A DNA stretch of 64,000 nt from Magnetofaba australis IT-1 (GTDB taxonomy: Bacteria > Pseudomonadota > Magnetococcia > Magnetococcales > Magnetococcaceae): NCBI RefSeq assembly GCF_002109495.1, contig NZ_LVJN01000016.1:1-64000 (forward strand), in the 5' to 3' direction. Position numbers and translations under genes: made by a program. This document shows positions 1 to 8,079 of this stretch, in pieces. Below the pieces are notes generated by a model, which saw only the letters and a program-made list of their open reading frames with translations, was not told the origin of the DNA and ran no database searches. Numbering within the stretch: the first letter of the stretch is position 1; every line of letters begins with the position of its first letter.

Positions 1-1
1 A

Positions 2-295
2 AAACTGGAGCGTTTTCACGGTAGTTTGAAGCGTGAGTGCATTCGGCCTCAGACGCCATTATCGCTGGAAGATGCCCAACGGGTTGTGGGAAAGTACGTC
101 GAGCATTACAACACCCGGCGGCTCCATAGCGCCATCGACTACGTCACCCCACAGGATCGCCTGGAAGGGCGGCATGTGCAGATCCTGGCCGAACGAGATG
201 AAAAGCTTGAGGCGGCCAGAGAACGGCGTCGGACGACGCACCAAAAGCAGTCTTTTCAGCCATCCCAAAAAATGGCTGAAAAGGCGAACAGCTAA
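2..295 (+). CDS. IS3-family transposase, C-terminal fragment
   Basis: The frame is open from the left edge of the window and reads KLERFHGSLKRECIRP near its start. This is the block around the last catalytic glutamate of the DDE integrase core in IS3-family OrfB transposases. The downstream YVEHYNTRRLHSAIDYVTP block is also typical of that family. Only the last 97 or so residues are inside the window, so I cannot tell whether the gene is intact upstream. The tail after residue 60 is charged and ends in a TAA. An IS1-type remnant follows directly, so this edge of the window is a transposon graveyard. Confidence 0.8.
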   Translation, partial: KLERFHGSLKRECIRPQTPLSLEDAQRVVGKYVEHYNTRRLHSAIDYVTPQDRLEGRHVQILAERDEKLEAARERRRTTHQKQSFQPSQKMAEKANS

Positions 296-334
296 CTGAT
301 ATTTTGGTTTAGACGGTTGTCATGTTTCCGCTGA

Positions 335-505
335 ACCAGCACAGGCAAGCGCAACACTCAGCGTATTGAGCGCAAGCATCTGACTTGGCGCACTCGCATC
401 AAGCGACTGGCCAGAAAGACCATCTGCTTCTCCAAATGCGAGGTGATGCACGACACGGTCATTGGCCTGTTTATCAACCGCTACGAGTTTGGTCTGGAAA
501 TATAG
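335..505 (+). pseudogene. IS1-family transposase remnant (C-terminus only)
   Basis: A reading frame without a start codon encodes NTQRIERKHLTWRTRIKRLA and then RKTICFSKCEVMHDTVIGLF, followed by INRYEFG and a TAG stop. This is the C-terminal signature of IS1-family InsB transposases, where the QRIER and RLARKTICFS blocks are diagnostic. The frame is closed by a TGA at 332-334 and no upstream part of the gene is present. It is therefore a truncated remnant, about 50 residues of a protein normally near 165. Confidence 0.75.
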
Positions 506-530
506 TGATCAGCTAAACGGAGCCACTACC

Positions 531-778
531 CACTTTTGAATGCTAGCAACTATAGTCAATCGAAACTAAAACTGCATAAAACGGCCAATGTTTGCGTGAC
601 GCAGCTTGTGCTTGCTCTGACTATTGGCCGCCGACCAGTCGGCGGCGGGGTCTGGGGGCCGCGCCCCCAGCGGGGTTTGGGGCAGAGCCCCAAGGTTTGG
701 TCGCTGGGAGCTCGAGGGCAAAAGCCCTCGATATCTTTCATCGCCGCCAATATCCAATTTTGAATTCGACTGAGTATA
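531..778 (+). repeat. Family M hairpin mosaic, segment M1 (complete)
   Basis: This is the best reference copy of the M family. A terminal sequence starting TATAGTCAATCGAA (551) is mirrored at the other end by GAATTCGACTGAGTATA (762-778), giving imperfect inverted termini. Inside, in order, are the box AATGTTTGCGTGACGCAG (588), the hairpin GCCGCCGACCAGTCGGCGGC, the hairpin CTGGGGGCCGCGCCCCCAG, a third around GGGGCAGAGCCCC, and CGAGGGC-AAAA-GCCCTCG followed by ATATCTTTCAT. A lone end of another copy (531-554, reading toward GCTAGCAACTATA) abuts it and shares the TATA. Confidence 0.85.
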
Positions 779-805
779 TCGTTGACTGCGTGAAGGAGAG
801 CCGTT

Positions 806-1321
806 ATGGCGCAGGAGAGGACCGTCTATCGCGTGCTGTTTCTGGGGCTGCATGATCGGGCGCGCAGCCTGATGGCCGAACGCATTATGCAGCGGGAGGG
901 GCGGGGGCGTTTTCGCGCCTACAGCGCCGGAGTCGATCCGGCGGACGCGGCCCACCCCATGGCGCTGCAGTGGCTGCGCAATCTGAAGTATGACGTCGCC
1001 GGGCTGCGGCCCAAACACTGGCGGGAGCTCACCGAGGCGGAGCCGCCGCTGGCGTTCGACTTCGTGTTTACCCTGAGCGACGAGGCCCATGGCGAGATGG
1101 TGGCCGGTTGGCCCGGGCAGAGCATCACCTCCCATTGGGAGATCCCCGACCCGGTGTTGACGGATGACGATGACGCCGAGCAGGGCGCCGCCTTCGCCGA
1201 CGCCTACCGCATGCTGTGGAACCGCATCACGGTGTTCGTCAATCTGCCGCTGGCCTCCATCGACCATCTGAGCATTCAGCGCCATCTGCGCGCCATCAGC
1301 GAGCAGGCCGAGACCGCCTAG
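806..1321 (+). CDS. ArsC/low-molecular-weight phosphatase-fold protein without catalytic cysteines
   Basis: The 171-residue protein aligns by eye end to end with arsenate reductases of the low-molecular-weight tyrosine phosphatase fold. It has the P-loop region VLFLGLHDRARS, an AYSAG block, DFVFTLSDEA, WPGQSITSHW and a DP segment. In active members the P-loop reads CxxxxxR and the later block has VCD. Here the P-loop Cys is Gly14 and the second Cys is Ser91, while the P-loop arginine is kept. The frame is intact, the start has a good AAGGAGAG site, and the C-terminal PLASIDHLSIQRHL block is conserved. It is probably a non-catalytic binding or regulatory protein. Neither ars nor other resistance genes are next to it. 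Confidence 0.75.
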   Translation: MAQERTVYRVLFLGLHDRARSLMAERIMQREGRGRFRAYSAGVDPADAAHPMALQWLRNLKYDVAGLRPKHWRELTEAEPPLAFDFVFTLSDEAHGEMVAGWPGQSITSHWEIPDPVLTDDDDAEQGAAFADAYRMLWNRITVFVNLPLASIDHLSIQRHLRAISEQAETA

Positions 1322-1339
1322 ATCGCCAAAAAAAATCGC

Positions 1340-1388
1340 GTCCGCCTGCGGCGGACAGATGGCTGGAGGGGGGAAGCCCCCCCTCCAG
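1340..1388. repeat. Two short-loop hairpins after the phosphatase-fold gene
   Basis: GTCCGCC-TGC-GGCGGAC occupies 1340-1356 and is a perfect 7-bp stem with a 3-nt loop. A second, CTGGAGGGGGG paired with CCCCCCTCCAG around a loop of about 4 nt, occupies 1363-1388. They lie just behind the stop codon of the upstream gene, in the style of the R2 family modules, and could act as a terminator although no T-tract follows. Confidence 0.6.
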
Positions 1389-1410
1389 ACCTCCCCCCTG
1401 ACCGGGTTCC

Positions 1411-1749
1411 TATCGTCACTTGAAGTCAGAATGTCACAAATCCAAAGCGCTCAATGTTTGCGTGACGTAGATTGAGCTTGCGCTGACTATGGGCCGCCGA
1501 CCAGTCGGCGGCGGGGTGATTCGGGCCATCCATGGCCCTCACCCTTCGGGCTCGCTGCGCGAGTCCGATTCGGCAATCCTGCCGAATCGTCTGGGGGCCG
1601 CGCCCCCAGCGGCCCCAGGCGAAGCCGTATCAACAATCAAAGGGCGGAGCCCGCGGTGTGGCTGTTGATCTTGGGAGCTCGAGGGCAACGCCCTCGATAT
1701 CTTCCATATTCAAAATCGCCAATGTCCAATTTTGAATTCGACTGACTAT
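1411..1749 (+). repeat. Family M hairpin mosaic, segment M2
   Basis: The segment runs from TATCGTCACTTGAA to GAATTCGACTGACTAT. It contains the TGTTTGCGTGACGTAG box and the GCCGCCGACCAGTCGGCGGC hairpin. An inverted copy of the module series GGGCCATCCATGGCCC, GGCTCGCTGCGCGAGTCC and GATTCGGCAATCCTGCCGAATC comes next, followed by CTGGGGGCCGCGCCCCCAG and the CGAGGGC-AAC-GCCCTCG end module. It separates two convergent genes. Compared with M1 it carries extra modules, which shows that copies differ by module insertion rather than only by point mutation. Confidence 0.85.
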
Positions 1750-1761
1750 CTATCCGAACGC

Positions 1762-2574
1762 TCAGCCAATCACGCGATGCAGATCCACTGCGCGCAGGGC
1801 GTCAAGCACCTGCGGCTGCATCGCCGGACTGCCCGCCACTACATCGCCGCTGGTCAAATAGGCGTTGCCGCCGTTCAGATCCGTCACAAAGCCGCCCGCC
1901 TCGGTCACCAGCAGCACGCCGGCGGCGATATCCCATGGCGACAGCCGCATTTCGAAGTAGCCGTCATAGCGTCCGGCGGCCACATAGGCCAGATCCAGTG
2001 ACGCGCTGCCTGCGCGGCGCAACTCCCCAGTCTGCTGCAGCATGGCGGCGAACGCCTTCAAATAGGGCTCCTTGAGCTTGGGCTTGCGGAACGGAAAACC
2101 GGTGGCCAACAGCGCATGGGCCAGGCGGGTCTCGTCGCTGACGCGAATGCGGCGGTCATTGAGGAACGCGCCGCGCCCCTTCTCGGCCACGAACAGCTCA
2201 TCGCGCAGAGGATCGAACACCAACCCCGCCTGCACCTCGCCATCCTTGGCCAGCGCCACCGAGATGCCGAAGTGCGGCATGCCGTGGGCGAAGTTGGCGG
2301 TGCCATCAATGGGATCGATGATCCACTGCCACCCTTTGGCCTTGCGATTGTCGTGACGTCCGCTCTCCTCGGCGAGGATGGCGTAGTCGGGATAGGCGCG
2401 CATCAATTGTTCGATCAGCTCCCGCTCCACCGCGATGTCGGCGCTGGTGACCAGATCCATGGGCGCCTTCTCATGCACCTCCAGGCGGTGGCGTTCATCG
2501 AAGTGGCGCGCGGCGATGCGGCCAGCGGAGCGGGCGGCGCGAATGGCCACGGAGAGGACGGGGGAAAGATTCAT
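1762..2574 (-). CDS. suhB: Inositol-1-monophosphatase family protein
   Basis: The 270-residue product has the metal-binding motifs of the lithium-sensitive phosphatase family: EESG, the WIIDPIDGTANFAHG block, and near the C-terminus SPWDIAAGVLLVTEAGG. The length matches E. coli SuhB (267). Members hydrolyse myo-inositol-1-phosphate, and SuhB also acts in rRNA transcription antitermination. The start was placed at MNLSPVLSVAIRAAR because the open frame upstream (67 further codons) is low-complexity Arg/Ala/Pro sequence without family similarity. It is convergent with the upstream gene and divergent from flgK. Confidence 0.88.
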   Translation of the reverse strand: MNLSPVLSVAIRAARSAGRIAARHFDERHRLEVHEKAPMDLVTSADIAVERELIEQLMRAYPDYAILAEESGRHDNRKAKGWQWIIDPIDGTANFAHGMPHFGISVALAKDGEVQAGLVFDPLRDELFVAEKGRGAFLNDRRIRVSDETRLAHALLATGFPFRKPKLKEPYLKAFAAMLQQTGELRRAGSASLDLAYVAAGRYDGYFEMRLSPWDIAAGVLLVTEAGGFVTDLNGGNAYLTSGDVVAGSPAMQPQVLDALRAVDLHRVIG

Positions 2575-2847
2575 GGCGCATATTCCAAAGAGAGGCCGAC
2601 GGCGTTGCGCGCCGCGCGGCGTGTGGCGAAAGCGGCGGACCCGCACGGCAGCGTGCGGGCAGAGGCCAGACATTACCACCCTGCGCCCGGCGGCGGCAAC
2701 ATTTGCCCGGCGCGGGGAAAAAGCGCCGTCGCCTGGGGGCGCTGGCGGCGGGACGGTCTGCGACAAGGCCCCCATGGGCGTCTGGGACAGTTCAAAAAAC
2801 GCTGCAATTACAGAAACAAAATTGTTTCATCCGGCATTTTCTCGGGG

Positions 2848-2864
2848 TTGGCATGGCGCATGCT
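2848..2864 (+). promoter_or_regulatory. Probable sigma-54 promoter for flgK
   Basis: TTGGCATGGCGCATGCT contains GG (2850-2851) and GC (2862-2863) separated by exactly 10 nt, as in the -24/-12 consensus TGGCAC-N5-TTGCA. It lies 62 nt before the flgK start. Late flagellar operons of many proteobacteria are sigma-54 dependent, so the position is sensible. No activator site was identified in the 270-nt stretch behind it, which otherwise appears to hold only the suhB 5' region. Confidence 0.55.
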
Positions 2865-2925
2865 CTTATCTGGGCGACGGACCCGCAACGCGGTTGGCGG
2901 GCGCACTCAACCAAGAGGATTTGCC

Positions 2926-4665
2926 GTGAGCATCAACGGTCTATTAAACGTGTCGAAGTTGGGATTGTTTGCAAACCAGTCTGCATTGCAGGCGGTTTCC
3001 AACAACATCTCCAACGTCAATACGCCCGGCTACTCGCGGCAGACCATCGCCTTGACGGCGGAGCCCGGCGCGCGCGGTTCGGCGCTGGCCCAGGCCGGCA
3101 GCGGCGTGCGCATCGCCGACGTCACCCGTTCGGTGGACACCCTGGTGGAGAATCGTCTGCAACTGGGCACCTCCGAATTGGGGCGCCTGGAAGCGCGCAA
3201 CCGCTACCTGACTCTGGTTGAAGATGTGTTCAACGAACTGGACGGCGATGGCCTGTCCACCCGTCTGGAGGAGTTCTTCAGCGAAGCCAACAATCTGGCC
3301 GACAACCCCACCAACGCCGCTGGACGCGCCTCGGTGGTGGGCAACGGTCGTCAGTTGGCCCAGTACGTCAACAATATGGCCGACTCCCTGGGCAGCATCG
3401 CCATGCCCATTGACGAAGAGATCAATGAGATGTTGGCCAACATCAATAACAAGCTGGCCAATCTGCGCGATGTGGATCATTCGATCCTGCTGCGCGAGCA
3501 GAGCCCCAACGAAGCGTTGGATCTGAAAGACACCCGGCAGCAACTGGTGCTGGAGCTGTCGCAGTTGATCGACGTGCAGGTGCTGGAGAATGGCGACGGC
3601 ACCCTCAACATTCAGACCGCCTCCGGCGAGCTGCTGTTGGACCACGACTTCTCCGCCACCCTCAGCCGCGGCGCGCTGGACACCGCTACCGGATTCAACT
3701 CCATTACCATCAATGGCAAATCCGGCGACATCAGCGGCTCTTTGACCAGCGGCGAGCTGGCGGGTCTGCTGGAGGTGCGCGACCAGATCATCAACGGAAC
3801 CGACGGCGTCTCCACGCAGTTGGAGAGCATCGTCGATGAGCTGCGTTTTCAGATCAACGCTGCCGCCGCGCAGTCGGTGGGGCCCAGCCTCTACACCAGC
3901 CAGACCGGCGCCTTTGATCTGGGCACGCAGTTGGACACCGCGGTGGACTCCCTGGCGACCAATCTGACCAATCCGCCGCCGCCGGACATGAGCCGCATCG
4001 TCGATGGAACCATCACCCTGGCCTATGGCGCCGGGCCCGACGGTCTGACCGCTGAGACGGTGACCATCACCGCCGGCATGACCATCAATGAGATCGTCAC
4101 CGCGCTCAACGACTCCACCGCAGTGGACGCCAGCATCAGCAACAACCGCGTGGTGATCACCTCCACCGACGGTTATGGCGTGGTCTCCGACACCAGCAAC
4201 GCCATGGCGGCGCTGGGCATCGGCGTGATCTTCACCGGTCAGGACGCCGCCGACATGGGCGTCTCCGACACCCTCACCGGCGACTATCGGCAACTGCCGG
4301 TGGCGCGCCTGCAGTCCGACGGCAATGGCGGCTACACCTTTGACGACGCCAATAACGACGGCGCTTTGGCTATCGCCGATGTGCGCGACATGTCGGTGAC
4401 GCTGTTTGGCGAGAGCCGCACCATCAGCGGCCACTACGCCTCGGTGGTGGGTCAAATCGGCGCCGAACAGCAACGCAATGAAGAGTCGCTCTCCTCTCAG
4501 CAGGCGGCGCAGGACTTCATGCAGAACGTGCGCGATTCGATCTCCGGCATCTCCCTGGAGGAGGAGCTGACCGATCTGATGCGCTTCCAGCGCGCCTTCC
4601 AGGCGTCCAGTAAGATGGTGTCGACGGCCGACTCGCTGTTCGACTCCCTCCTCAACATGGTTTAA
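2926..4665 (+). CDS. flgK: Flagellar hook-associated protein 1 (FlgK)
   Basis: FlgK forms the first hook-filament junction ring outside the cell. The N-terminus carries the axial-protein signature ALQAVSNNISNVNTPGYSRQ, and the C-terminus ends in the matching helix LMRFQRAFQASSKMVSTADS. The middle is the variable surface domain, rich in Thr, Asn and Asp. The 579-residue length is slightly above E. coli FlgK (547). The GTG at 2926 is chosen because AAGAGGA lies 8 nt upstream and SINGLLNVSKLGL is the usual beginning of the family; the frame is open much further upstream but without similarity. flgL follows 21 nt later. Confidence 0.92.
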   Translation: MSINGLLNVSKLGLFANQSALQAVSNNISNVNTPGYSRQTIALTAEPGARGSALAQAGSGVRIADVTRSVDTLVENRLQLGTSELGRLEARNRYLTLVEDVFNELDGDGLSTRLEEFFSEANNLADNPTNAAGRASVVGNGRQLAQYVNNMADSLGSIAMPIDEEINEMLANINNKLANLRDVDHSILLREQSPNEALDLKDTRQQLVLELSQLIDVQVLENGDGTLNIQTASGELLLDHDFSATLSRGALDTATGFNSITINGKSGDISGSLTSGELAGLLEVRDQIINGTDGVSTQLESIVDELRFQINAAAAQSVGPSLYTSQTGAFDLGTQLDTAVDSLATNLTNPPPPDMSRIVDGTITLAYGAGPDGLTAETVTITAGMTINEIVTALNDSTAVDASISNNRVVITSTDGYGVVSDTSNAMAALGIGVIFTGQDAADMGVSDTLTGDYRQLPVARLQSDGNGGYTFDDANNDGALAIADVRDMSVTLFGESRTISGHYASVVGQIGAEQQRNEESLSSQQAAQDFMQNVRDSISGISLEEELTDLMRFQRAFQASSKMVSTADSLFDSLLNMV

Positions 4666-4686
4666 CGAACGTAAAGGGGCGTCATC

Positions 4687-5907
4687 ATGCTGCGCGTTAC
4701 CCAGGCGTCACTCTATCGGGCCAGTGTCTCGGCCCTGCAGGACCAGTATCGCAATATGGCGACGGTCCAGGAGCAGTCGCTCACTTCGCAACACGCCAAT
4801 AAACCGTCGGATGATCCGATGGCGGCGTTCCGCGATCTGCTGCTGTCCAACGATCTGTCGCAGGTGGAGAGCATGTCGCGCACCACCTCGCTGGCGGCCG
4901 AGCGCTTCAAGCACGCCGAAACCGCGTTGGGCGATATGCACGACAAATATTTGGATGCGCAGGACCTGGTCCTGCAGTTGGGCAACTCCATCGCCGCGGG
5001 CGATCCGGATGTGTTCACCGCCGCCTCGCGCAAAGCGCGGGCGCTGTATGACGACGTGTTGAAAAACGCCAACTCGCAGCTCGATGGGGTGCCGCTGTTT
5101 GGCGGTTCGCGTACGAATCTGCCGTTCGATGCGGCAAATTTGTCCACCACGCCGGTGCACAGTTGGACCGATGGCAGCAGCGACGGCATGACGTTGGCCG
5201 ATACCACGCAGTTTACCGCCGCGTATGACTCCACTGTGGGCGCGCCGTCGGTTCCCAGCTCGGTGAAGGTGACTTATCGCACCACCGACGATACTGGCGC
5301 CGCGCTTGCAACGAATGTGTACAAGCTCAATGTCAACGGTGTGGACCTTACCGACGTTGAGGAGGGCGCCTACCCACAGACGTTGGATCTGGGCGATGGC
5401 ATGAGCTTGACGGTCAATTCGGCGCCCAGCGATAAGCAGGCCCTCTTCTTTGAAGTGGTGCCCAGCTATCAGGGCGGCGCCAAGGACCGGGAGGTGCGGG
5501 TCGCCTCCAATCAGAAGTTTGAAGGCAATGTGACCGGCGACGAAGTGATTGAAGGCGCTGGGAATGGTCGGGGCGTCAACGCATTGGGGACCCTGGCCGG
5601 GCTGGAGGGGGCGCTGCTGCGCGGAGACTACAAGGAGGTTTCCGCCTGGTTGAGTCCGGTTCAGGAGGCGCGCGCGCAGATGTCGGATCTGCAAGCCATC
5701 ACCGGCGTGCGCAACGTTCTGATGGAGTCCGTCAACACCACGTTGACCGACGACCAGCTGATTTTGGAAGAGACAAAGGCCTTGAACATTGAGGTCGATA
5801 TCTTTGAGGTCATGAGCCGTCTGCAGGAGACGTCTCAGGCTATGCAGATCATGACGGTGAGCGAGCGGCAAGTTCTTGACACGTCTCTGCTCGATTTTAT
5901 CCGGTAG
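4687..5907 (+). CDS. flgL: Flagellar hook-associated protein 3 (FlgL)
   Basis: FlgL is the second junction protein, sitting on FlgK and joining the flagellin filament. The N-terminal helix MLRVTQASLYRASVSALQDQ and the ANKPSDDPMAA block are typical, as is the C-terminal flagellin-like helix ending SRLQETSQAMQIMTVSERQV. At 406 residues it is longer than E. coli FlgL (317), the extra length being in the exposed middle domain. AAAGGGG lies upstream of the ATG. It is cotranscribed with flgK by position and followed 31 nt later by fliW. Confidence 0.9.
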   Translation: MLRVTQASLYRASVSALQDQYRNMATVQEQSLTSQHANKPSDDPMAAFRDLLLSNDLSQVESMSRTTSLAAERFKHAETALGDMHDKYLDAQDLVLQLGNSIAAGDPDVFTAASRKARALYDDVLKNANSQLDGVPLFGGSRTNLPFDAANLSTTPVHSWTDGSSDGMTLADTTQFTAAYDSTVGAPSVPSSVKVTYRTTDDTGAALATNVYKLNVNGVDLTDVEEGAYPQTLDLGDGMSLTVNSAPSDKQALFFEVVPSYQGGAKDREVRVASNQKFEGNVTGDEVIEGAGNGRGVNALGTLAGLEGALLRGDYKEVSAWLSPVQEARAQMSDLQAITGVRNVLMESVNTTLTDDQLILEETKALNIEVDIFEVMSRLQETSQAMQIMTVSERQVLDTSLLDFIR

Positions 5908-5938
5908 GCCGTTTTCGTTGGAGTTGTGGAGAATATCA

Positions 5939-6427
5939 ATGGAAATTCAGGGAACACGCTTCGGAGAACTGGAGTTCGACGAGAACGAAATCATCTATCT
6001 CAATGAGGGCCTGCTGGGATTCCCGCTGTCAAAGCGGTTCCTGCTGTTCCCGTACGGAGATGATTCTTCGTTCTTCTGGCTGCAATCGGTCGATGAACCG
6101 GAGATCGCGTTTATCGTCATCAACCCGTTCGAGTTCTTCGCGGATCTGGAGTTCGCCGTGGAGGATGACGACGCCGCTTCGCTGTCGCTGGCGCGCAGCG
6201 AGGATGTGGAGATCTTCACCTTGGTGACGATCCCCGAGGGGCGTCCAGAGGAGATGCGCACCAATCTGGCGGGGCCGGTGGTGGTGAACGTGGCCAATCG
6301 ACAAGGCAAACAGGTGCTGTGCAAGCAGTACTCGCCGCGTCAGCCGCTCATCCCCGAGTCGATGCGCGCTAGTTTGCGCGAACGCACGCAAGAAAAACGT
6401 TCAGGGCGGGCCGCCGGAGGCCGATAA
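5939..6427 (+). CDS. fliW: Flagellar assembly factor FliW
   Basis: FliW binds flagellin and the RNA-binding protein CsrA, so that flagellin translation is coupled to filament assembly. The 162-residue product has the family pattern: TRFGELEFDENEIIYLNEGL near the start, then GLLGFP, FLLFPY, FFWLQSVDEPEIAFIVINPF and RPEEMRTNLAGPVVVN. The ATG at 5939 follows GTGGAGA; an upstream in-frame start at 5876 would overlap flgL. It lies directly before flagellin, as in many bacteria, but no csrA gene is visible in this window. Confidence 0.9.
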   Translation: MEIQGTRFGELEFDENEIIYLNEGLLGFPLSKRFLLFPYGDDSSFFWLQSVDEPEIAFIVINPFEFFADLEFAVEDDDAASLSLARSEDVEIFTLVTIPEGRPEEMRTNLAGPVVVNVANRQGKQVLCKQYSPRQPLIPESMRASLRERTQEKRSGRAAGGR

Positions 6428-6689
6428 GCGATTTGGGGAAGTGCGATGGTTCCGGCGACACGACCATTGCCACCGTCAACCGGAGTCCGCTCCGGCCCCG
6501 CGCACTCGGAGGGAGCGTCATGAAATCAGCGTAATGCAGACGCGGCCTTCCGGGGTAGGGTTGATCCGGTAAAGCGAACAACCCAAGCGCGGGCCAGGGA
6601 CGTGGCCAAAACCGCTCACCAGCGGTCCAAAAAAATCCGGTATGGATGTGACGGGGCGAACCCCGCATTAGTGAAGAGAGGAACGGACG

Positions 6690-7523
6690 ATGCCTTTGTA
6701 TATTAACACAAACGTCGCCTCGCTGAATGCTCAGCGCAGTTTGATGAAATCCAGCAGCACCCTGGGCAAGACCTTTGCGCGTCTGTCTTCGGGTCTGCGT
6801 ATCAACACCGCCAAGGACGACGCGGCGGGTCTGGCGATCAGCCAGCGCATGACCTCGCAGATTCGCGGCCTGAACCAAGCGATCCGCAACGCCAATGACG
6901 GCATTTCGGTGGCGCAGGTGGCTGAAGGCGCGCTGGAGGAGACCACCAACGCGTTGCAGCGCATCCGCGAACTGGCGGTGCAGGCGGCCAACTCCACCTA
7001 TAACTCGGATGACCGCGAGAATCTGCAAAAAGAGGTCAACCAGTTGTTGTCGGAGGTCTCCCGGATCTCCGAGCACACCGAGTTCAACAAACTCAAAGTG
7101 CTCGACGGCACCTACACGGCGCAGAACTTCCATGTGGGCGCGTTCTCCGGGCAGAAGATCTCCATCACCATCACCGGGGCGTCGATCAACCATCTGTTCT
7201 CCAACACCACGGGGAACCCGGTTGTGACCATCAGCACCACCAACGGGGCCAACTCCGCGCTGCGTCAAATCGACCAGGCGCTGGACAGCATCGCCGACAT
7301 TCGGGCGAGCCTGGGCGCGGTGCAGAACCGGTTCGAAGCGGTGATCAACAACCTGTCGAACATTGTGGAGAACATGTCGGCCTCGCGTTCGCGCATCATG
7401 GACGCCGATATCGCCTCCGAAACCGCCGATTTGACCAAAAACGCCATTCTGCAACAGGCGGGCACGGCGGTGTTGGCGCAGGCCAATCAGCAGCCTCAGT
7501 TGGCGCTGCAGCTGCTGGGTTAA
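6690..7523 (+). CDS. fliC: Flagellin
   Basis: This is the filament subunit. The N-terminal D0/D1 block INTNVASLNAQRSLMKSSS and SSGLRINTAKDDAAGLAISQ are nearly consensus, and the C-terminal D1/D0 block runs ASRSRIMDADIASETADLTK then AILQQAGTAVLAQANQQPQL. At 277 residues the surface domain is very short, as in many alphaproteobacterial flagellins. The 262-nt leader has no gene. Just before the start, GAGAGGAACGGACG holds two GGA triplets, the core of CsrA-type sites, overlapping the ribosome-binding region. This agrees with FliW being encoded upstream. Confidence 0.95.
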   Translation: MPLYINTNVASLNAQRSLMKSSSTLGKTFARLSSGLRINTAKDDAAGLAISQRMTSQIRGLNQAIRNANDGISVAQVAEGALEETTNALQRIRELAVQAANSTYNSDDRENLQKEVNQLLSEVSRISEHTEFNKLKVLDGTYTAQNFHVGAFSGQKISITITGASINHLFSNTTGNPVVTISTTNGANSALRQIDQALDSIADIRASLGAVQNRFEAVINNLSNIVENMSASRSRIMDADIASETADLTKNAILQQAGTAVLAQANQQPQLALQLLG

Positions 7524-7529
7524 AAGACG

Positions 7530-7561
7530 CGACGGCCCTCGCGGGTTAAGCGGGGCCGTCG
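7530..7561 (+). terminator. Hairpin after flagellin gene
   Basis: CGACGGCCC (7530-7538) pairs perfectly with GGGCCGTCG (7553-7561) around a 14-nt loop, 7 nt after the flagellin stop. There is no T-tract, so it is more likely an mRNA-stabilising 3' structure or a partial terminator than a full intrinsic terminator. Confidence 0.5.
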
Positions 7562-7626
7562 GTTAAGCAATCGCAGTGGATGGGAGCGGCCATCGGGTCG
7601 CTCCAAGGAACACAGAGGGGGCAGCC

Positions 7627-8028
7627 ATGATCAATACTCTTGGCGCCATGGAATTGTCATATCATGCCGGGCCGCGCGCCGGTGATTTGACGCGCCCCCC
7701 GGCTCCACCCGCTGAGCACGGCATGCGGTCTGGTCGCGCGAGCGCAAGCTCGACGACCGCGTCTGCTTCCACCAATCCGCCATCAAGAGCGGAGTCCCAA
7801 ACGCCGGGTCGCGCGGCGTTGGAACAAGCGGTGGAGCAGGCGCAGCGCGCAGTCAATGGCTTCACCCGTCTGCAGTTCTCCATCGAAGAGGAGACCGAAG
7901 ACGTGGTGGTGCGGGTGGTGGATCGCGAAACCGATGAGGTGATTCGTCAGATCCCCAGCGAAGAGATGGTGAATTTCGCCAAACGGATGCAGGACTGGGA
8001 TGGCCTGCTCTTCGACGCTCAAGCATAA
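7627..8028 (+). CDS. flaG: FlaG family flagellar protein
   Basis: The C-terminal 70 residues match the FlaG domain, with LQFSIEEETEDVVVRVVDRE and TDEVIRQIPSEEMVNFAKRM. FlaG proteins influence filament length and sit next to fliD in many genomes. The first 60 residues are low-complexity (Pro, Ala, Ser, Thr). The ATG at 7627 follows AGAGGGGG; the frame is open 17 codons further upstream without a ribosome-binding site. The gene lies between fliC and fliD with short gaps on both sides. Confidence 0.85.
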   Translation: MINTLGAMELSYHAGPRAGDLTRPPAPPAEHGMRSGRASASSTTASASTNPPSRAESQTPGRAALEQAVEQAQRAVNGFTRLQFSIEEETEDVVVRVVDRETDEVIRQIPSEEMVNFAKRMQDWDGLLFDAQA

Positions 8029-8079
8029 CGCACTGCGTTTGCCTCGGCGTCGTCATATCGAAGCGCAAGGGAGAGTGAC

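Noticed and set aside
1216-1401. Frame overlapping the end of the phosphatase-fold gene
   Set aside because: It is a shadow frame that runs into the short hairpins after the gene.
2944-4473. Long open frame on the minus strand opposite flgK
   Set aside because: It is His/Gly/Val-rich with no family pattern; flgK on the other strand is certain. GC-rich third codon positions leave antisense frames open.
6520-6536. Four-codon mini frame with a good ribosome-binding site in the flagellin leader
   Set aside because: GGAGGGAGCGTC-ATG gives only M-K-S-A; too short to separate from chance.
6428-6689. Sigma-28 promoter before flagellin
   Set aside because: A TAAA is present near 6572 but no GCCGATAA-like -10 at the right distance.
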